From: Planctomycetota bacterium
Lineage (GTDB): Bacteria > Planctomycetota > Planctomycetia > Planctomycetales > Planctomycetaceae
Assembly (NCBI GenBank): GCA_018242525.1
Contig: JAFEBS010000009.1
Span: 1-64,000 of the forward strand
Length of the DNA: 64,000 bases
Direction: 5' to 3'
Below the pieces are notes generated by a model. That model ran no database searches, had not been told where the DNA came from, and worked only from the letters and a program-made list of their open reading frames with translations. Made by a program: the position numbers and the translations under genes. Of this stretch, positions 8,729-19,027 are shown in pieces (the stretch's first letter is position 1; the number at the start of each line of letters is the position of its first letter).

Positions 8729-9691
8729 ATGTTAAGTCGCGTCGCCGAGAATCTGTTTTGGATCAGCCGTTATGTGGAACGGGCCGAGAATCTGGCGCGT
8801 GTCCTGAATGATGCCTTCCACCTGGAACTGGACGCGGCCGGATTGCATGGAGACTCCGAGGTCAAGGGGCCTCTGGATCAGGTGCTGAACGTCCTGGCAG
8901 GTCAGGATCGCTTTGAACTGACGTGGGATCCCCGTGAGAGCGAAGGATTGCTGACCAATCTGACATTCGATTCCACGCGTTCGCATTCATTGCTCAGCAT
9001 GATTTCGCGAGCCCGCGAGAATGCCCGCGCGACCCAGGATACACTCAGTCCGGAATCCTGGAGCCAGCTCAATCAGCTCTATCTGGCACTGACCCGATCA
9101 AAGTCCCGCATGCAGTTTGAAGCGAGTCCGTACCGGTTTTACGATCGGGTCAAACGCTCGTGCATCCTGTTCCACGCGCTGGTCGACAGCACAATGCCCC
9201 GCAATGAGGCGTTTTATTTCCTGGAGGTGGGACGATTCATCGAACGGATCGACATGATCAGCCGCGTGCTGAATGTCTGGTTCAGCGCCGTCGGTGAAGG
9301 TGACAAGTCGCCCGACTATTCGCTGCGACTGGTCTATTGGACGGGCCTGTTGCGCAGTTGCTCGGCGTACGAAGCCTACCTGAAACGATATCACGAACGG
9401 ATGGACGCGGAGAGCATCGTGCAGTACCTCGTCTTTGATCTGGACTTCCCGCGTTCGATGCGGTTCTGTGTGGGTCGCTGCCTGGAATCCCTGCATGGGA
9501 TCACGGGAGGCGGCCGTGGAAATCTGGCAGCGACCGATGCGGAACGTCGGTTGGGGCGGCTGGAAAGCGAATTGCGGTACGCGGATCTGCAGGAAGTCTT
9601 CGCCCGCGGACTGCCGAATTTCCTCAGCGGAGTGCAGGATGCCTGTGCTCGGACTGTCGAGGAAATGCAACGGGCGTATTTCCTCAATTGA
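8729..9691 (+). CDS. Alpha-E domain protein (DUF403)
   Basis: A 320-residue, almost wholly helical protein. The start at 8729 begins directly with the family signature MLSRVAENLFWISRYVERAE. Later signatures are LRSCSAYEAYLKRYH, VQYLVFDLDFPRSMRFCVGRC and a C-terminal LRYADLQEVFARGLPNFL. No enzymatic residues are known for this family. It is the fixed companion of the circularly permuted ATP-grasp protein, encoded 96 bases upstream, and of the transglutaminase-like protein, 40 bases downstream. This supports one transcription unit and possibly a complex. Confidence 0.85.
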   Translation: MLSRVAENLFWISRYVERAENLARVLNDAFHLELDAAGLHGDSEVKGPLDQVLNVLAGQDRFELTWDPRESEGLLTNLTFDSTRSHSLLSMISRARENARATQDTLSPESWSQLNQLYLALTRSKSRMQFEASPYRFYDRVKRSCILFHALVDSTMPRNEAFYFLEVGRFIERIDMISRVLNVWFSAVGEGDKSPDYSLRLVYWTGLLRSCSAYEAYLKRYHERMDAESIVQYLVFDLDFPRSMRFCVGRCLESLHGITGGGRGNLAATDAERRLGRLESELRYADLQEVFARGLPNFLSGVQDACARTVEEMQRAYFLN

Positions 9692-9731
9692 CGTTTGTGG
9701 CTCCATCCTGAAGAGACGTGCGAGGCTCGAG

Positions 9732-10724
9732 ATGCTCATTCGAATCGAACATGAAACCGTCCTGTCCTATACCGAGCCCGTCACGGATGCCGTGATCGAG
9801 GTCCGGATGAGTCCCCCGTCAACAGACGATCAAACCGTGTCTGGCTATCGCTTGCGAGTTCAACACTCTGTCGGAACGACGAGCTATGTCGACGGGTTTG
9901 GCAACCGGGTCGATCTTTTCAACGTCAATGCGCCGCATTCCCGGGTGGAAATCCGAGCCACCAGCTTTGTTCGGACACACCGGCGATTCGCTGGACTGCA
10001 ACTGGCAGAACTCCCCTGGCCTGCCCCGATCGAATCCGAGTCGACGGATGTGGACCTCCTGGAGTTCACACGTCCCAGCCCGCTGGTGGACGTTTCCGCC
10101 GAATTGTCCGCGTTCGTGGAGTCGTTGCCGCGCGAGCATCGTTCCTTCGCGTCGGGAATTCAGACGCTGATGCGGGCGGTCAGCGATCGTCTGAAATACG
10201 AAAAGGAAGTGACGACGGCGCAGACAACGCTCAGCGAGGCCCTCCGACTGGGGCGGGGAGTCTGCCAGGACCTGGCGCACCTGTTTGTTGGAGCCTGCCG
10301 TGGCATGAGGATTCCGGCTCGCTACGTCAGCGGGTACGTGAACCAGCCGGGAGAACTGGCAACACACGCGTGGTGTCAGATCTGGGGCGGAATAGACCTG
10401 GGCTGGGTCGACATCGATCCCACGCGCGGCCACTTCGTGGATGCACACCATGTTGTGATCGCGGTCGGCCGCGACTTTTCGGACATTGCTCCCAACAGAG
10501 GCTGCTGGAAAGGAACTGGTGAGGAGTCAATCGCAGTCAGCGTGAAGGTGGAATCCGTCGATCGGATGCCAACCAACTGGACTGAACACCCAAACGTTTC
10601 GCGTCAGGCGGCGAGCAAGGCGATTGCACCCTGGCCACTGCCCGAAAAGAGCCTGCGGCAACAACTGGTCGCCCGCAGCGGTCCGCTGCGTCATCAGCAA
10701 AGCCAGCAACAACAGTCGCCGTAA
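9732..10724 (+). CDS. Transglutaminase-like cysteine protease family protein
   Basis: A 330-residue protein. The ATG at 9732 is preceded by gagg-type bases and matches the usual N-terminal beta domain (IRIEHETVLSYTEPVTDAVIEVRM). The catalytic core shows Cys in LGRGVCQDLAHLFVGACR (about residue 177), His in THAWCQIW (about 216) and Asp in DIDPTRGHFVDAHHV (about 231). These match the Cys-His-Asp triad of bacterial transglutaminase-like proteins, which act mostly as proteases or peptide-bond hydrolases. There is no signal peptide, so it is probably cytoplasmic. It is the third gene of the ATP-grasp cassette and ends 6 bases from the convergent zinc-ribbon gene. Confidence 0.85.
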   Translation: MLIRIEHETVLSYTEPVTDAVIEVRMSPPSTDDQTVSGYRLRVQHSVGTTSYVDGFGNRVDLFNVNAPHSRVEIRATSFVRTHRRFAGLQLAELPWPAPIESESTDVDLLEFTRPSPLVDVSAELSAFVESLPREHRSFASGIQTLMRAVSDRLKYEKEVTTAQTTLSEALRLGRGVCQDLAHLFVGACRGMRIPARYVSGYVNQPGELATHAWCQIWGGIDLGWVDIDPTRGHFVDAHHVVIAVGRDFSDIAPNRGCWKGTGEESIAVSVKVESVDRMPTNWTEHPNVSRQAASKAIAPWPLPEKSLRQQLVARSGPLRHQQSQQQQSP

Positions 10725-10730
10725 GACGGC

Positions 10731-11234
10731 TTACCGCGAACCAGGCGCAATCTCAATCTTGGCCATTTCACCGGAATCAAGCCAGACCAGGCGGCAGTCA
10801 CTGCAGGAATCAATGACAACGTTTCCGGGGCCATAGTAGGGATGGACTTCCATCCGCCGATGGCACGACGGGCACGGAACGACGACCTTGAACTGCTCGG
10901 CGTCCAGCGGCACCGGCCGAGACTCGGCCCCACGAAAATTGGTGCGACGGTTTCGAACGACGGACGCAAACAGGTCGCCTTCGATCAGGATCCCTCGGCA
11001 CTGTCGGCAATGCTCGACTTTCACGCCGTCCATCGCAGCGACTGTCAACGGTTCCTGACAGCGCGGACACGCAGAATCGCCGGGTTGGTCCAGTTCTGCC
11101 ACGCGGTCCGCCGACCCGTCCGCGGCTTCAATCACTCGAATTGAGCTGCAAAAGTCGCAGATGATGATCGGGCGCGAACCATCCCAATTCAAAGGCGCGC
11201 CGCAGTTCTGGCAGTCCATCAGCGAGTTTCCCAT
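10731..11234 (-). CDS. Zinc-ribbon protein (zf-TFIIB type)
   Basis: A 167-residue protein with three zinc-binding units. These are CQNCGAPL ... IICDFCSS near the N-terminus, CPRCQEPL ... VEHCRQCRGILIEGDLF in the middle and CPSCHRRMEV ... IDSCSDCRLVWLDSGEM at the end. The second and third match the zf-TFIIB ribbon, in which the last Cys pair is followed by G/V-hydrophobic-W/L-D/E. The protein is soluble. Such proteins are common and poorly characterised, and nucleic-acid or protein binding is possible. MGNSLMDC offers two starts; position 11234 is used, with 11219 the alternative. Confidence 0.75.
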   Translation of the reverse strand: MGNSLMDCQNCGAPLNWDGSRPIIICDFCSSIRVIEAADGSADRVAELDQPGDSACPRCQEPLTVAAMDGVKVEHCRQCRGILIEGDLFASVVRNRRTNFRGAESRPVPLDAEQFKVVVPCPSCHRRMEVHPYYGPGNVVIDSCSDCRLVWLDSGEMAKIEIAPGSR

Positions 11235-11464
11235 CCAAGTTGCAGATCTCTACACCTTGAAAACTTAGCTTACGCAGTAACGCGTGCTGAAGGATTTCGT
11301 GGCAATCGCAGGTGGCCAAAACATGGCCCTGTTGTGCCGGCGCGAACTGCCGAACAATCGTAGCCGACGCTGTCGAAACAGATCACGTCCTTACCATGCG
11401 ACCCGGCCGGTTTTCCCGTCGCGTAGTTTCGCCCAGGAATCCTGAAGCCTGGCTCCAGCAACGA

Positions 11465-12493
11465 TCACTTTTCTTCCAGGGCCTTCAAGTTGTCCTCGGC
11501 AAGATCGTTGGCAATCGCCGCGTAGTGAGTTCCTGGGAATTTCTTCGTCACGGTGCGCAGCATGGTGGCTTGTCGCGACATCTCGCCACCCGCCAGTTTC
11601 AGAACGTCGTCATACAACTTCTTGGCGGCCAGTTCATTTTTAAGGTCTTTGTTCCTCCCCAAGTCAGTCAGCAACTTTTTCGCCTTCTTGCCCTGGTCAG
11701 TCGCCTTGAATGTCGAGGCGAGAAACGTGGCTGTCTCAAACGCCGCCAGCTTCTCGGGGACTTCGCCTTCCGACTGACTGGTCGCTGATTCGAGTTGGTC
11801 ATCGAGAAACTTGTTGATCATTTGATCGAACGCCTGACGATCGTCGGCTTTCAATCCCCGTTTCAATCGGGCGGTGTCGGCGGCCGATGGGAATTTGCCC
11901 AATTCCATGGGAAAGATCAATTCTTTCAGCGTCGCGGACATGTCATCCGTCAGAAATCGAAACTTGCCGAGATCGCTGCGGTCCGCAATCTCGGACGCCA
12001 TGACGAATGACTTGCCGCCATCGCCGTCCCGATAACTTCCCGCGTTTCCGGCCGCGATGACGCTGGAATCGGGACCGATGATCGCGTAGTTGAAGAACTC
12101 ATTGCTGAACCCGAGACGCTTGGCGATCGAGCGGTCGTAACCATGCAGGATGTTCGGGCCGACAAACTTTCGCTCTTCCATATAGGCCACCGCCTTGGCA
12201 GGCGGGGTGTCCGTACTGATGGCCAACACCACCACTGGTTTGTCGGCGATCGCCTTGCTCAGTCCACGAACGGCATCGCCGGACCACGCGTTGCATTTGG
12301 GGCACCATGTGACATAGGTCAGCACGACGACGGTCTTCCCTTTCAGCGCGGCGAAGTTGGTCCCCTGCCCCGCCCACGCAACCGAATCCAGCGTCGGCGG
12401 AGGTGAACCCGGAGTTGGTCCGTCTGCGTGAACGGGCTGGACTGAAAAGAATCCAAATCCAAACGTGACTGCCAGTATCAGAAGTCGTTGCAT
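11465..12493 (-). CDS. Secreted thioredoxin-fold protein with CPKC motif
   Basis: A 342-residue protein with a Sec signal (MQRLLILAVTFGFGFFSVQPVHA). Residues 30-170 form a TlpA/AhpC-type redoxin domain: FAALKGKTVVVLTYVTWCPKCNAW, where CPKC is an intact redox pair, and VVVLAISTDTPPAKAVAYMEE. The C-terminal half is helical and Lys/Ala-rich, and resembles the helical region found in planctomycete redoxin proteins. It is likely periplasmic and thiol-active, unlike the redoxin-like lipoprotein at 3693-5138. It lies 123 bases downstream of purA on the same strand, with no obvious functional link. Confidence 0.8.
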   Translation of the reverse strand: MQRLLILAVTFGFGFFSVQPVHADGPTPGSPPPTLDSVAWAGQGTNFAALKGKTVVVLTYVTWCPKCNAWSGDAVRGLSKAIADKPVVVLAISTDTPPAKAVAYMEERKFVGPNILHGYDRSIAKRLGFSNEFFNYAIIGPDSSVIAAGNAGSYRDGDGGKSFVMASEIADRSDLGKFRFLTDDMSATLKELIFPMELGKFPSAADTARLKRGLKADDRQAFDQMINKFLDDQLESATSQSEGEVPEKLAAFETATFLASTFKATDQGKKAKKLLTDLGRNKDLKNELAAKKLYDDVLKLAGGEMSRQATMLRTVTKKFPGTHYAAIANDLAEDNLKALEEK

Positions 12494-12616
12494 GGCGATT
12501 CGTCCGCTGGTGATGGTTTACGATCAAACACAACTGCAGGTCGTGCGTTGACTGACTGTCGAAAGCGTGGTGACTCTGCATCTTTGTGAAGTGAAATCCA
12601 CTTGTCAATGTGGATC

Positions 12617-13900
12617 TTACAGCAGGATCGTTTGTGCCCGATCCGGTCCGATGCTGATGAACTTCACGGGCAATCCCATCAGTTCGCTGATTGAATCGAC
12701 ATAGGCGCGGGCACCAAACGGCAAATCACTCAGCTTGCGGGCACCCGTGATGTCCTGCTTCCAGCCTGGAATCCGTCGGTAGATCGGCTTGGCGACTTCC
12801 AGGTCTTCCACATGCGACGGAAAGTCGGTCGTTCGTTCGCCGCGGATTTCGTATGCTTCGCAAATGCAGACTTCGTCCAGTTGAGCCAGCACATCGAGCA
12901 GCATCACGGCGATCTCATCGACACCGCAGATCCGGGCTCCGTAAGCGGTGGCAACACCATCCAGCCAGCCGCAACGACGGGGGCGGCCGGTGACAGTGCC
13001 ATATTCGTGGCCGACGTCGCGGATGTGTTGGCCGATCTCGTTGTTCAACTCGGTCGGGAACGGTCCGCCACCCACGCGTGTAGTATAGGCTTTGACGATC
13101 CCGATCATCCGGTCGATTTCCCGTTCGGGGACACCGCTGCCACTATGGATGCCCGCCGACGAACTGTTGGAACTGGTGACGTAGGGAAACGTCCCGTGAT
13201 CGACGTCCAGCAGACTGCCCTGTGCACCTTCGAATAGGATGTTGGCGTCTGCCTGGAGGGCGCGATGCAGCCAGGCGGTGGTATCGACCACGTACGGCTT
13301 GATCAGTTCCGCATAGCGCGTATAGGACGTGAAAATCGCGTCGGCGTCCAGCAATTCGACACTGGGATCAAGCGCCTTCAGCATCAGGTTCTTGGCGACG
13401 ACGATGTCGGCCAGCCGCGTGCGGAACGAATTCGGATGATACAGGTCGCCGATCCGGATCGCGTGCGAGCGTAGAGCCTTGTCGCGATAGCAGGTCCCGA
13501 TGCCGCGTCCCGTCGTTCCAATCGCCTGCTCACCACGTCGCTTTTCGTAGACGGCGTCTTCGACAATGTGATACGGCAGAATGACGTGAGCGCGGTCGCT
13601 GACCATCAGGTTTTCGCCACTGATGGGAACTCCCCGATCCGTCAGCGATTGGATTTCCTTCAGCAGCGCTTCGGGGTTCACCACCAGGCCGTTGCCGATC
13701 ACCGCCTTCACGCCAGGACGCAGGATTCCGGTCGGCAACAGCGACAGCTTGTAGGTTTCGCCATCAAACTTGACGGTATGGCCAGCGTTGTTTCCACCCT
13801 GGTAACGAACCACCACCTGGTGCGAATCGGTCAGGATGTCGACAATCTTTCCCTTGGCCTCATCCCCCCACTGCAATCCGACAACAGACGTGACAGTCAC
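12617..13900 (-). CDS. purA: Adenylosuccinate synthetase
   Basis: A 427-residue protein that joins IMP and aspartate using GTP, the first committed step to AMP. It starts at a GTG (13900) and reads [21 protein letters not shown]. The GTG start gives the usual length of about 430 residues; upstream ATGs would add 20 to 67 residues without homology. Key motifs are GDEAKGK (GTP/IMP), [11 protein letters not shown] with the catalytic His, [36 protein letters not shown], and VGGGPFPTE ... [11 protein letters not shown]. The enzyme looks intact. It is divergent from the CdsA-like gene. Confidence 0.97.
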   Translation of the reverse strand: MTVTSVVGLQWGDEAKGKIVDILTDSHQVVVRYQGGNNAGHTVKFDGETYKLSLLPTGILRPGVKAVIGNGLVVNPEALLKEIQSLTDRGVPISGENLMVSDRAHVILPYHIVEDAVYEKRRGEQAIGTTGRGIGTCYRDKALRSHAIRIGDLYHPNSFRTRLADIVVAKNLMLKALDPSVELLDADAIFTSYTRYAELIKPYVVDTTAWLHRALQADANILFEGAQGSLLDVDHGTFPYVTSSNSSSAGIHSGSGVPEREIDRMIGIVKAYTTRVGGGPFPTELNNEIGQHIRDVGHEYGTVTGRPRRCGWLDGVATAYGARICGVDEIAVMLLDVLAQLDEVCICEAYEIRGERTTDFPSHVEDLEVAKPIYRRIPGWKQDITGARKLSDLPFGARAYVDSISELMGLPVKFISIGPDRAQTILL

Positions 13901-14207
13901 GATGCACTCTCTTCTGAATAAACAACCCGCGTGAGACTCCGCGCAAAAAGAGAGGGCTGACATTTCTGTCGCCCCTCCATGTCCCAACGTTGACAGAGTG
14001 TAACCGGCCGGATGCCCTGGGGTAAGGGTGGCAGCGGCCTGAAGCCGGATTCGTCGTACCGACAATGACTTGGCCCGACATAGCTTGTTCCTGCAGAACA
14101 ACTTCCGCTCTTGCTGGAAAACGCATCAGCCGACATGATTCCTGCTTCCGGAGTGTCCGAACTGTTTTCCGCGGAATGTGTTGTGGCCGAAGTTTGAGGA
14201 TTCCTCG
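13901..14207. other. Divergent intergenic region purA / cdsA-like
   Basis: About 307 bases. Promoters for purA and the CdsA-like gene must lie here. I see no PurR-like box, riboswitch or hairpin I would name. Confidence 0.4.
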
Positions 14208-15203
14208 ATGTCCCCGTACGAAAGGCTGTTCAGTCCCGCGCACGCGTTTGAACACCCGGTCACGGTCTGGCTGACCGTCGCACTCGGGGTGGCGCTCACA
14301 GTTTCTCCACTGGTCCTGCTGACTCTGGGACGTCGCATCGCCGAAACTCGTCGTCAGCGGCTCTGGAGTCGCTGGCGGTCCTGGCTGGTTCTGACTCTGC
14401 TGCTGGTCGGCCCGATCTTGCTCGGGGCCGCCTGGACGATTGTCGCGATCTGTGTCCTGAGCCTGCTCTGTTACCGCGAGTACGCGCGCGCCACCGGACT
14501 GTTTCGCGAAAAGGCGATCAGCCTGACGATCGTTGTAGGGATCCTGTTGATAACCTTCGCGACGATGGACAACTGGTATCGCCTGTTCATGGCCCTGACA
14601 CCCCTGACAATCACTCTGATCTTGACGGTCGCACTCTTTGCAGATCGGCCGCAGGGATACATCCAGCGAACGGCTCTGGGGGTCCTCGGGTTCGTGCTGT
14701 TCGGACACGGACTCGGCCATCTGGGACATCTCGCAAACGACGTGAATTTCCGGCCGTTAATCCTGATGGTCCTCGTAGCGGCGGAAATGAATGTCGTGTT
14801 CTCCTATTTCGTTGGCCGGACGCTGGGGCATGTCCCGCTCTGTCCCAACACCAGTCCCAAGGTCACGGTGGCGGGTGTCCTGGGAGGCCTGGTGCTGACC
14901 ACGATGCTGGTGATGCTGCTCGGCACGTCCGTGTTTCGCGGAACCGAATTGGCCAACTGGCATCACCTGATCGTGTTGGGAATCCTGATCAGCGTGGTCG
15001 GCCAGTTGGGAGCATTAATCTTTGCCTCAATCAAACGGGACCTGGGGATTAAGGACTTCGACGTGACGATTCCCGGACATGGCGGACTGCTGGATCGATT
15101 CGATCGGATCGTCCCGATGGCCGCGGTCGTATTTCACTATGTCAACTACTTCGTCGGAGTCGGTGCCGGGCAGCAGGTCCGGATTTGGACGACGTTTGGA
15201 TAG
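14208..15203 (+). CDS. CDP-diacylglycerol synthase-like membrane protein
   Basis: A 331-residue integral membrane protein with about eight hydrophobic segments. The ATG at 14208 is preceded by gagga with 7-base spacing, better than the ATG at 14178. The diagnostic C-terminal signature of phosphatidate cytidylyltransferases is present: SIKRDLGIKDFDVTIPGHGGLLDRFDR (Ser, Lys, Asp and the PGHGGxxDRxD block). An upstream VGRTLGHVPLCPNTSPKVTV block matches the family's GKxxGxxxxxxxSPxKT region. The enzyme makes CDP-diacylglycerol from CTP and phosphatidic acid in the inner membrane. The next gene encodes a PlsC-like acyltransferase that could supply phosphatidic acid. Confidence 0.9.
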   Translation: MSPYERLFSPAHAFEHPVTVWLTVALGVALTVSPLVLLTLGRRIAETRRQRLWSRWRSWLVLTLLLVGPILLGAAWTIVAICVLSLLCYREYARATGLFREKAISLTIVVGILLITFATMDNWYRLFMALTPLTITLILTVALFADRPQGYIQRTALGVLGFVLFGHGLGHLGHLANDVNFRPLILMVLVAAEMNVVFSYFVGRTLGHVPLCPNTSPKVTVAGVLGGLVLTTMLVMLLGTSVFRGTELANWHHLIVLGILISVVGQLGALIFASIKRDLGIKDFDVTIPGHGGLLDRFDRIVPMAAVVFHYVNYFVGVGAGQQVRIWTTFG

Positions 15204-15288
15204 TCATCGGCAGCGTCAGCGAGGGCGAGTTTCAAACCGACGAAACACCCGCTCTGACGCTGCGGATGACTTGGCCGGGAAGACCAGC

Positions 15289-16005
15289 ATGGACGATTGG
15301 AACTACAAACCCGCCGGTGACCTGGGTCTGTCGCACGACGAGGCGTTCAAAAGTCTGAAGCGTGAAAGCGGCCTGATCGCGACCGCGCTGCACTGGATCT
15401 GGTGGTCCTTCGTCCGCGCCTACCTGGTCCTCTGGCATCGACTCAAGGTGGAAGGCCGCGAGAATCTGCCCAAAGTTCCGCCGTTTGTCCTGGTTGCGAA
15501 CCATTCCAGCCACCTGGACGCACTGGTACTCGCCGCGCCACTCGATCTGCGTCTGCGAGACCAGATTTTTCCAATCGCGGCGGGCGATGTCTTCTTCACG
15601 AATCCCGCGATCTCGGCATTTGCCGCGTTGATGCTGAACGCACTGCCGATGTGGCGAAAGAACTGTGGGCCACACGCTCTGGCGGAACTGAAACGCCGCC
15701 TGATCGAAGAGCCCTGTTGCTATATTCTGTTCCCCGAAGGCCAGCGGAGCCGCACCGGCGAAATGCTCCCCTTCAAGGCCGGGTTGGGAATGATGCTGGC
15801 GGGCACCAATGTGCCAATCGTCCCGTGTTACCTGGACGGCTGTTTTCAGGCACTACGACCGGAAACTCACTGGCCGGTCCGGCATCCGATCACCATTCGA
15901 ATCGGAAGACCACTGACGTTCGCCGATGCTCCGAACCGACGTGAAGGCTGGGAGCAGGTCGCGAACGAACTGCAGGCTGCCGTAAAGGCTTTGCGGACTG
16001 AATGA
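15289..16005 (+). CDS. 1-acylglycerol-3-phosphate acyltransferase family protein (PlsC-like)
   Basis: A 238-residue protein. The start at 15289 (ggaaga upstream) gives MDDWNYKPAGDLGLSHDEAF. One hydrophobic segment (LHWIWWSFVRAYLVLW) is followed by the acyltransferase core. Block I is NHSSHLDA (HX4D, His and Asp visible), block III is LFPEGQRSRTGEMLPFKAGL, and block IV is VPIVPCYLDGC. It would acylate lysophosphatidic acid or a related lipid at the membrane. It lies 85 bases after the CdsA-like gene in the same direction, so both steps of CDP-diacylglycerol formation are probably co-expressed. Confidence 0.88.
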   Translation: MDDWNYKPAGDLGLSHDEAFKSLKRESGLIATALHWIWWSFVRAYLVLWHRLKVEGRENLPKVPPFVLVANHSSHLDALVLAAPLDLRLRDQIFPIAAGDVFFTNPAISAFAALMLNALPMWRKNCGPHALAELKRRLIEEPCCYILFPEGQRSRTGEMLPFKAGLGMMLAGTNVPIVPCYLDGCFQALRPETHWPVRHPITIRIGRPLTFADAPNRREGWEQVANELQAAVKALRTE

Positions 16006-16110
16006 TCGGGTGCGAAATGAGTTCGACTTGATCCTGATGACAGTTTTCGGCTAAAACCCCTTCCGTTCAACAGAATCTGCCGGAGTTTCACACGTCCAGT
16101 ATACTGGCGG

Positions 16111-18777
16111 TTAGGCCTTCAGCAAATCTCTCAGCACCTTGTGCAGGATTCCGCCGTTGCGGTAGTACTCGACTTCGACCGGCGTGTCGATGCGGCATGT
16201 GGCGACGAAGTGGATGGCGGTCCCGTCCGGCCTGGTGGCCATGACCTCCACCGCCTGCAGCGGCTTCAGGTTGTCGTTCAACTGGATGTCGAACGTCTCG
16301 GTGCCGTCCAGACCCAGGAAGTCGCGGCTTTCGCCGGCGCGGAACTGCAGCGGCAACACGCCCATCCCGACCAGGTTCGAGCGATGGATCCGCTCAAAAC
16401 TGACGGCAATGACGGCTCGGATCCCCAGCAGATAGGTTCCCTTGGCGGCCCAGTCGCGCGACGAACCGGTGCCGTATTCGGCTCCGGCCAACACGACCAG
16501 CGGAGTTCCATCGGCCTTGTATTTCATCGCGGCATCGTAGACCGACATCTGCTCGCCGGTGGGGAAGTACTTGCTGACGCCCCCTTCGGTGCCGGGGCAC
16601 AGCAGGTTCTTCAGCCGGATGTTGGCAAACGTGCCGCGCGTCATCACACGGTCGTTGCCGCGTCGGGCGCCGTAGCTGTTGAAGTCCAGCGGTTGAACTC
16701 CATTGGCCTGCAGGAACAGGCCGGCCGGAGAACTGGCCTTGATCGAACCCGCGGGGCTGATGTGGTCGGTTGTGACCGAATCCCCCACCGACAACAGGCA
16801 CTTCGCATTGCTGATCCCGTGGATCGGCTGTGGCTGAGCGGGCATGTCGATGAAGAACGGCGGCTCTTGAACGTACGTACTCTTTTCATCCCACTGATAG
16901 AGCGGGCCGGTGGCACCCGTGATCTTCTGCCATTCGATCGGGCCCAGTGCCGCGTGCTGGTATTCGGTCGCGAACATCTCGGGGGTGATCGACTTGGCGA
17001 CGGTCTCTTCGATTTCTGTCGAGGTCGGCCAGATGTCCTTCAGATAGACGTCGTTGCCGGAATTGTCCTGGCCGAGCGGATCGTTGATCAGGTCGATATC
17101 GGTCGTTCCCGCCAGCGCGTATGCAACGACCAGCGGCGGGCTGGCGAGGTAGTTGGCTTTCACTTGCGGATTGATCCGGCCCTCGAAGTTTCGGTTACCC
17201 GACAGCACTGCGGAAACAATCAAATCCCCCTCGGTAACCGCGTGTGACACGGCGTCCGGCAACGGGCCACTGTTGCCGATGCATGTGGTGCAGCCATAGC
17301 CCACGGTATTGAATCCGAGCGAATTGAGCGGCTTGTCGAGTCCCGATTTGGACAGGTATTCCGTCACCACACGGCTGCCGGGAGCAAGGCTGGTCTTCAC
17401 CCAGGACTTGCTGGTCAAGCCTTTGGCGACGGCATTACGCGCCAGCAGGCCGGCACCCAACATCACGCTGGGATTGCTGGTGTTTGTGCAACTGGTAATC
17501 GCGGCGATGACGACCGCACCATCACCGATGGTGGCATCCGTTCCCTGCACGGCGACCGGCGTGGCGGGTTCGGGGTGACCAAAGCTGGTGCTGCGTTCCT
17601 TGACGAAAGATGTCTGCATGTCACTCAGCAGGACGCGGTCCTGGGGCCGCTTGGGGCCGGCCATTGAGGCCACGACGGTCGACAGATCCAGTTCCAGCTT
17701 GCTCGTGAAACGTGGTTCGGGAGAGTCCGCCGTCCGGAACATTCCCTGAGCTTTGTAGTACTTTTCCACAAGTTCTACTTCGGCATCCGTCCGACCGGTC
17801 CGGTGCAGGAACTTCAGGGTTTCGTCGTCAACGGGGAAGAAGCCCATTGTCGCGCCATATTCCGGCGCCATGTTCGCGAGCGTCGCACGATCTGGCAACG
17901 TCATCGAATCCAGGCCCGGCCCATAGAATTCGACAAACTTGTTGACGACGCCGTGCTTGCGGAGCATCTGAGTCACCGTCAGGACCAGGTCCGTGGCGGT
18001 GGAGCCTTCCGGCAGCTTTCCGCTGACTTTGAAGCCCACGACTTCCGGCATCAGCATGTAAATCGGCTGGCCGAGCATGACCGCTTCGGCTTCGATTCCA
18101 CCCACGCCCCAGCCGACAACACCCAGACCGTTGATCATCGTGGTGTGACTGTCTGTCCCCACCAGACTGTCCGGATAGGCGACACCATCCTTGGTCAGGA
18201 CGACCTTGGCCAGGAATTCCAGATTCACCTGATGCACAATTCCCGTGGCGGGCGGGACGACGCGGAAGTTACTCAACCCCTGCTGAGCCCAGCGGAGCAA
18301 CTGGTAACGCTCCAGATTTCGCTCGAACTCCATGTCGACGTTTTTCTGGAGCGAATCGGCATTGCCGAAGTAGTCGACTTGTACCGAGTGATCGACGACC
18401 AGATCGCATTGCACCAGCGGGTTGATCTTCTTGGGATCGCCCCCCATCCGGATCATGGCGTCGCGCAGGGCGGCCATGTCGACGACGGCGGGAACACCGG
18501 TGAAGTCCTGCAGGACCACTCGGCCGACCATGAACGGGACTTCGACCTGTGGTGGTTTCGTGGCGTCCCAGTTGGCAACCTGCGCGACATGGTCCTCATT
18601 GACGATGAATCCATCAACGTTTCTCAGGCACGATTCGAGCAGCACGCGCATCGAAAATGGCAGCGTCTGGATCTGAGTGAATCCCCGTTCTGCGAGTTTC
18701 GGCAGCGAATAGTACTTGTAGTCACCACCGCTGGTCTTGAGAACACTTTCCGCCCCAAAGGGATTCGTCGCCGCCAT
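16111..18777 (-). CDS. acnA: Aconitate hydratase A
   Basis: An 888-residue enzyme interconverting citrate and isocitrate in the TCA cycle through a [4Fe-4S] cluster. The start at 18777 ([30 protein letters not shown]) gives the normal AcnA length; the upstream in-frame extension has no homology. Cluster cysteines are visible in [15 protein letters not shown] and [14 protein letters not shown]. Substrate-binding blocks include [56 protein letters not shown] and [14 protein letters not shown]. It looks intact. The TPR gene lies 250 bases upstream on the same strand, too far to assume an operon. Confidence 0.97.
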   Translation of the reverse strand: MAATNPFGAESVLKTSGGDYKYYSLPKLAERGFTQIQTLPFSMRVLLESCLRNVDGFIVNEDHVAQVANWDATKPPQVEVPFMVGRVVLQDFTGVPAVVDMAALRDAMIRMGGDPKKINPLVQCDLVVDHSVQVDYFGNADSLQKNVDMEFERNLERYQLLRWAQQGLSNFRVVPPATGIVHQVNLEFLAKVVLTKDGVAYPDSLVGTDSHTTMINGLGVVGWGVGGIEAEAVMLGQPIYMLMPEVVGFKVSGKLPEGSTATDLVLTVTQMLRKHGVVNKFVEFYGPGLDSMTLPDRATLANMAPEYGATMGFFPVDDETLKFLHRTGRTDAEVELVEKYYKAQGMFRTADSPEPRFTSKLELDLSTVVASMAGPKRPQDRVLLSDMQTSFVKERSTSFGHPEPATPVAVQGTDATIGDGAVVIAAITSCTNTSNPSVMLGAGLLARNAVAKGLTSKSWVKTSLAPGSRVVTEYLSKSGLDKPLNSLGFNTVGYGCTTCIGNSGPLPDAVSHAVTEGDLIVSAVLSGNRNFEGRINPQVKANYLASPPLVVAYALAGTTDIDLINDPLGQDNSGNDVYLKDIWPTSTEIEETVAKSITPEMFATEYQHAALGPIEWQKITGATGPLYQWDEKSTYVQEPPFFIDMPAQPQPIHGISNAKCLLSVGDSVTTDHISPAGSIKASSPAGLFLQANGVQPLDFNSYGARRGNDRVMTRGTFANIRLKNLLCPGTEGGVSKYFPTGEQMSVYDAAMKYKADGTPLVVLAGAEYGTGSSRDWAAKGTYLLGIRAVIAVSFERIHRSNLVGMGVLPLQFRAGESRDFLGLDGTETFDIQLNDNLKPLQAVEVMATRPDGTAIHFVATCRIDTPVEVEYYRNGGILHKVLRDLLKA

Positions 18778-19027
18778 GGTCCTGATTCTCCGGTCACACT
18801 GCCAAGATCGTGCACACTCTGCGGGGATCGTATCAGGCATGAAACGGAGTGAGAAGTCAGCGGTGGCAAACCCAACGGGTTCGGCGGTCAGTGTGCCAGG
18901 GAGTGGCAACTCCGTTCACTGTGATTGAACTCAAGTCTGCGGGTGGTGGAGCAGTTCAGGGAGCGGAGAGAGGGCCGATTTCCGGGCTTGGTCTTCCGCA
19001 TTCCCTGCCGACTGCCCTGCACGCCGC

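Noticed and set aside
13860..14729. Long minus-strand open frame overlapping the CdsA-like gene
   Set aside because: It is Gln/Arg/Pro-rich, the usual appearance of a shadow frame opposite a GC-rich membrane-protein gene, and it overlaps both purA and the CdsA-like gene.
16141..17247. Plus-strand open frame antisense to acnA
   Set aside because: It is opposite a clear aconitase and has the Arg/Gln/His/Asp-rich composition of an antisense shadow.
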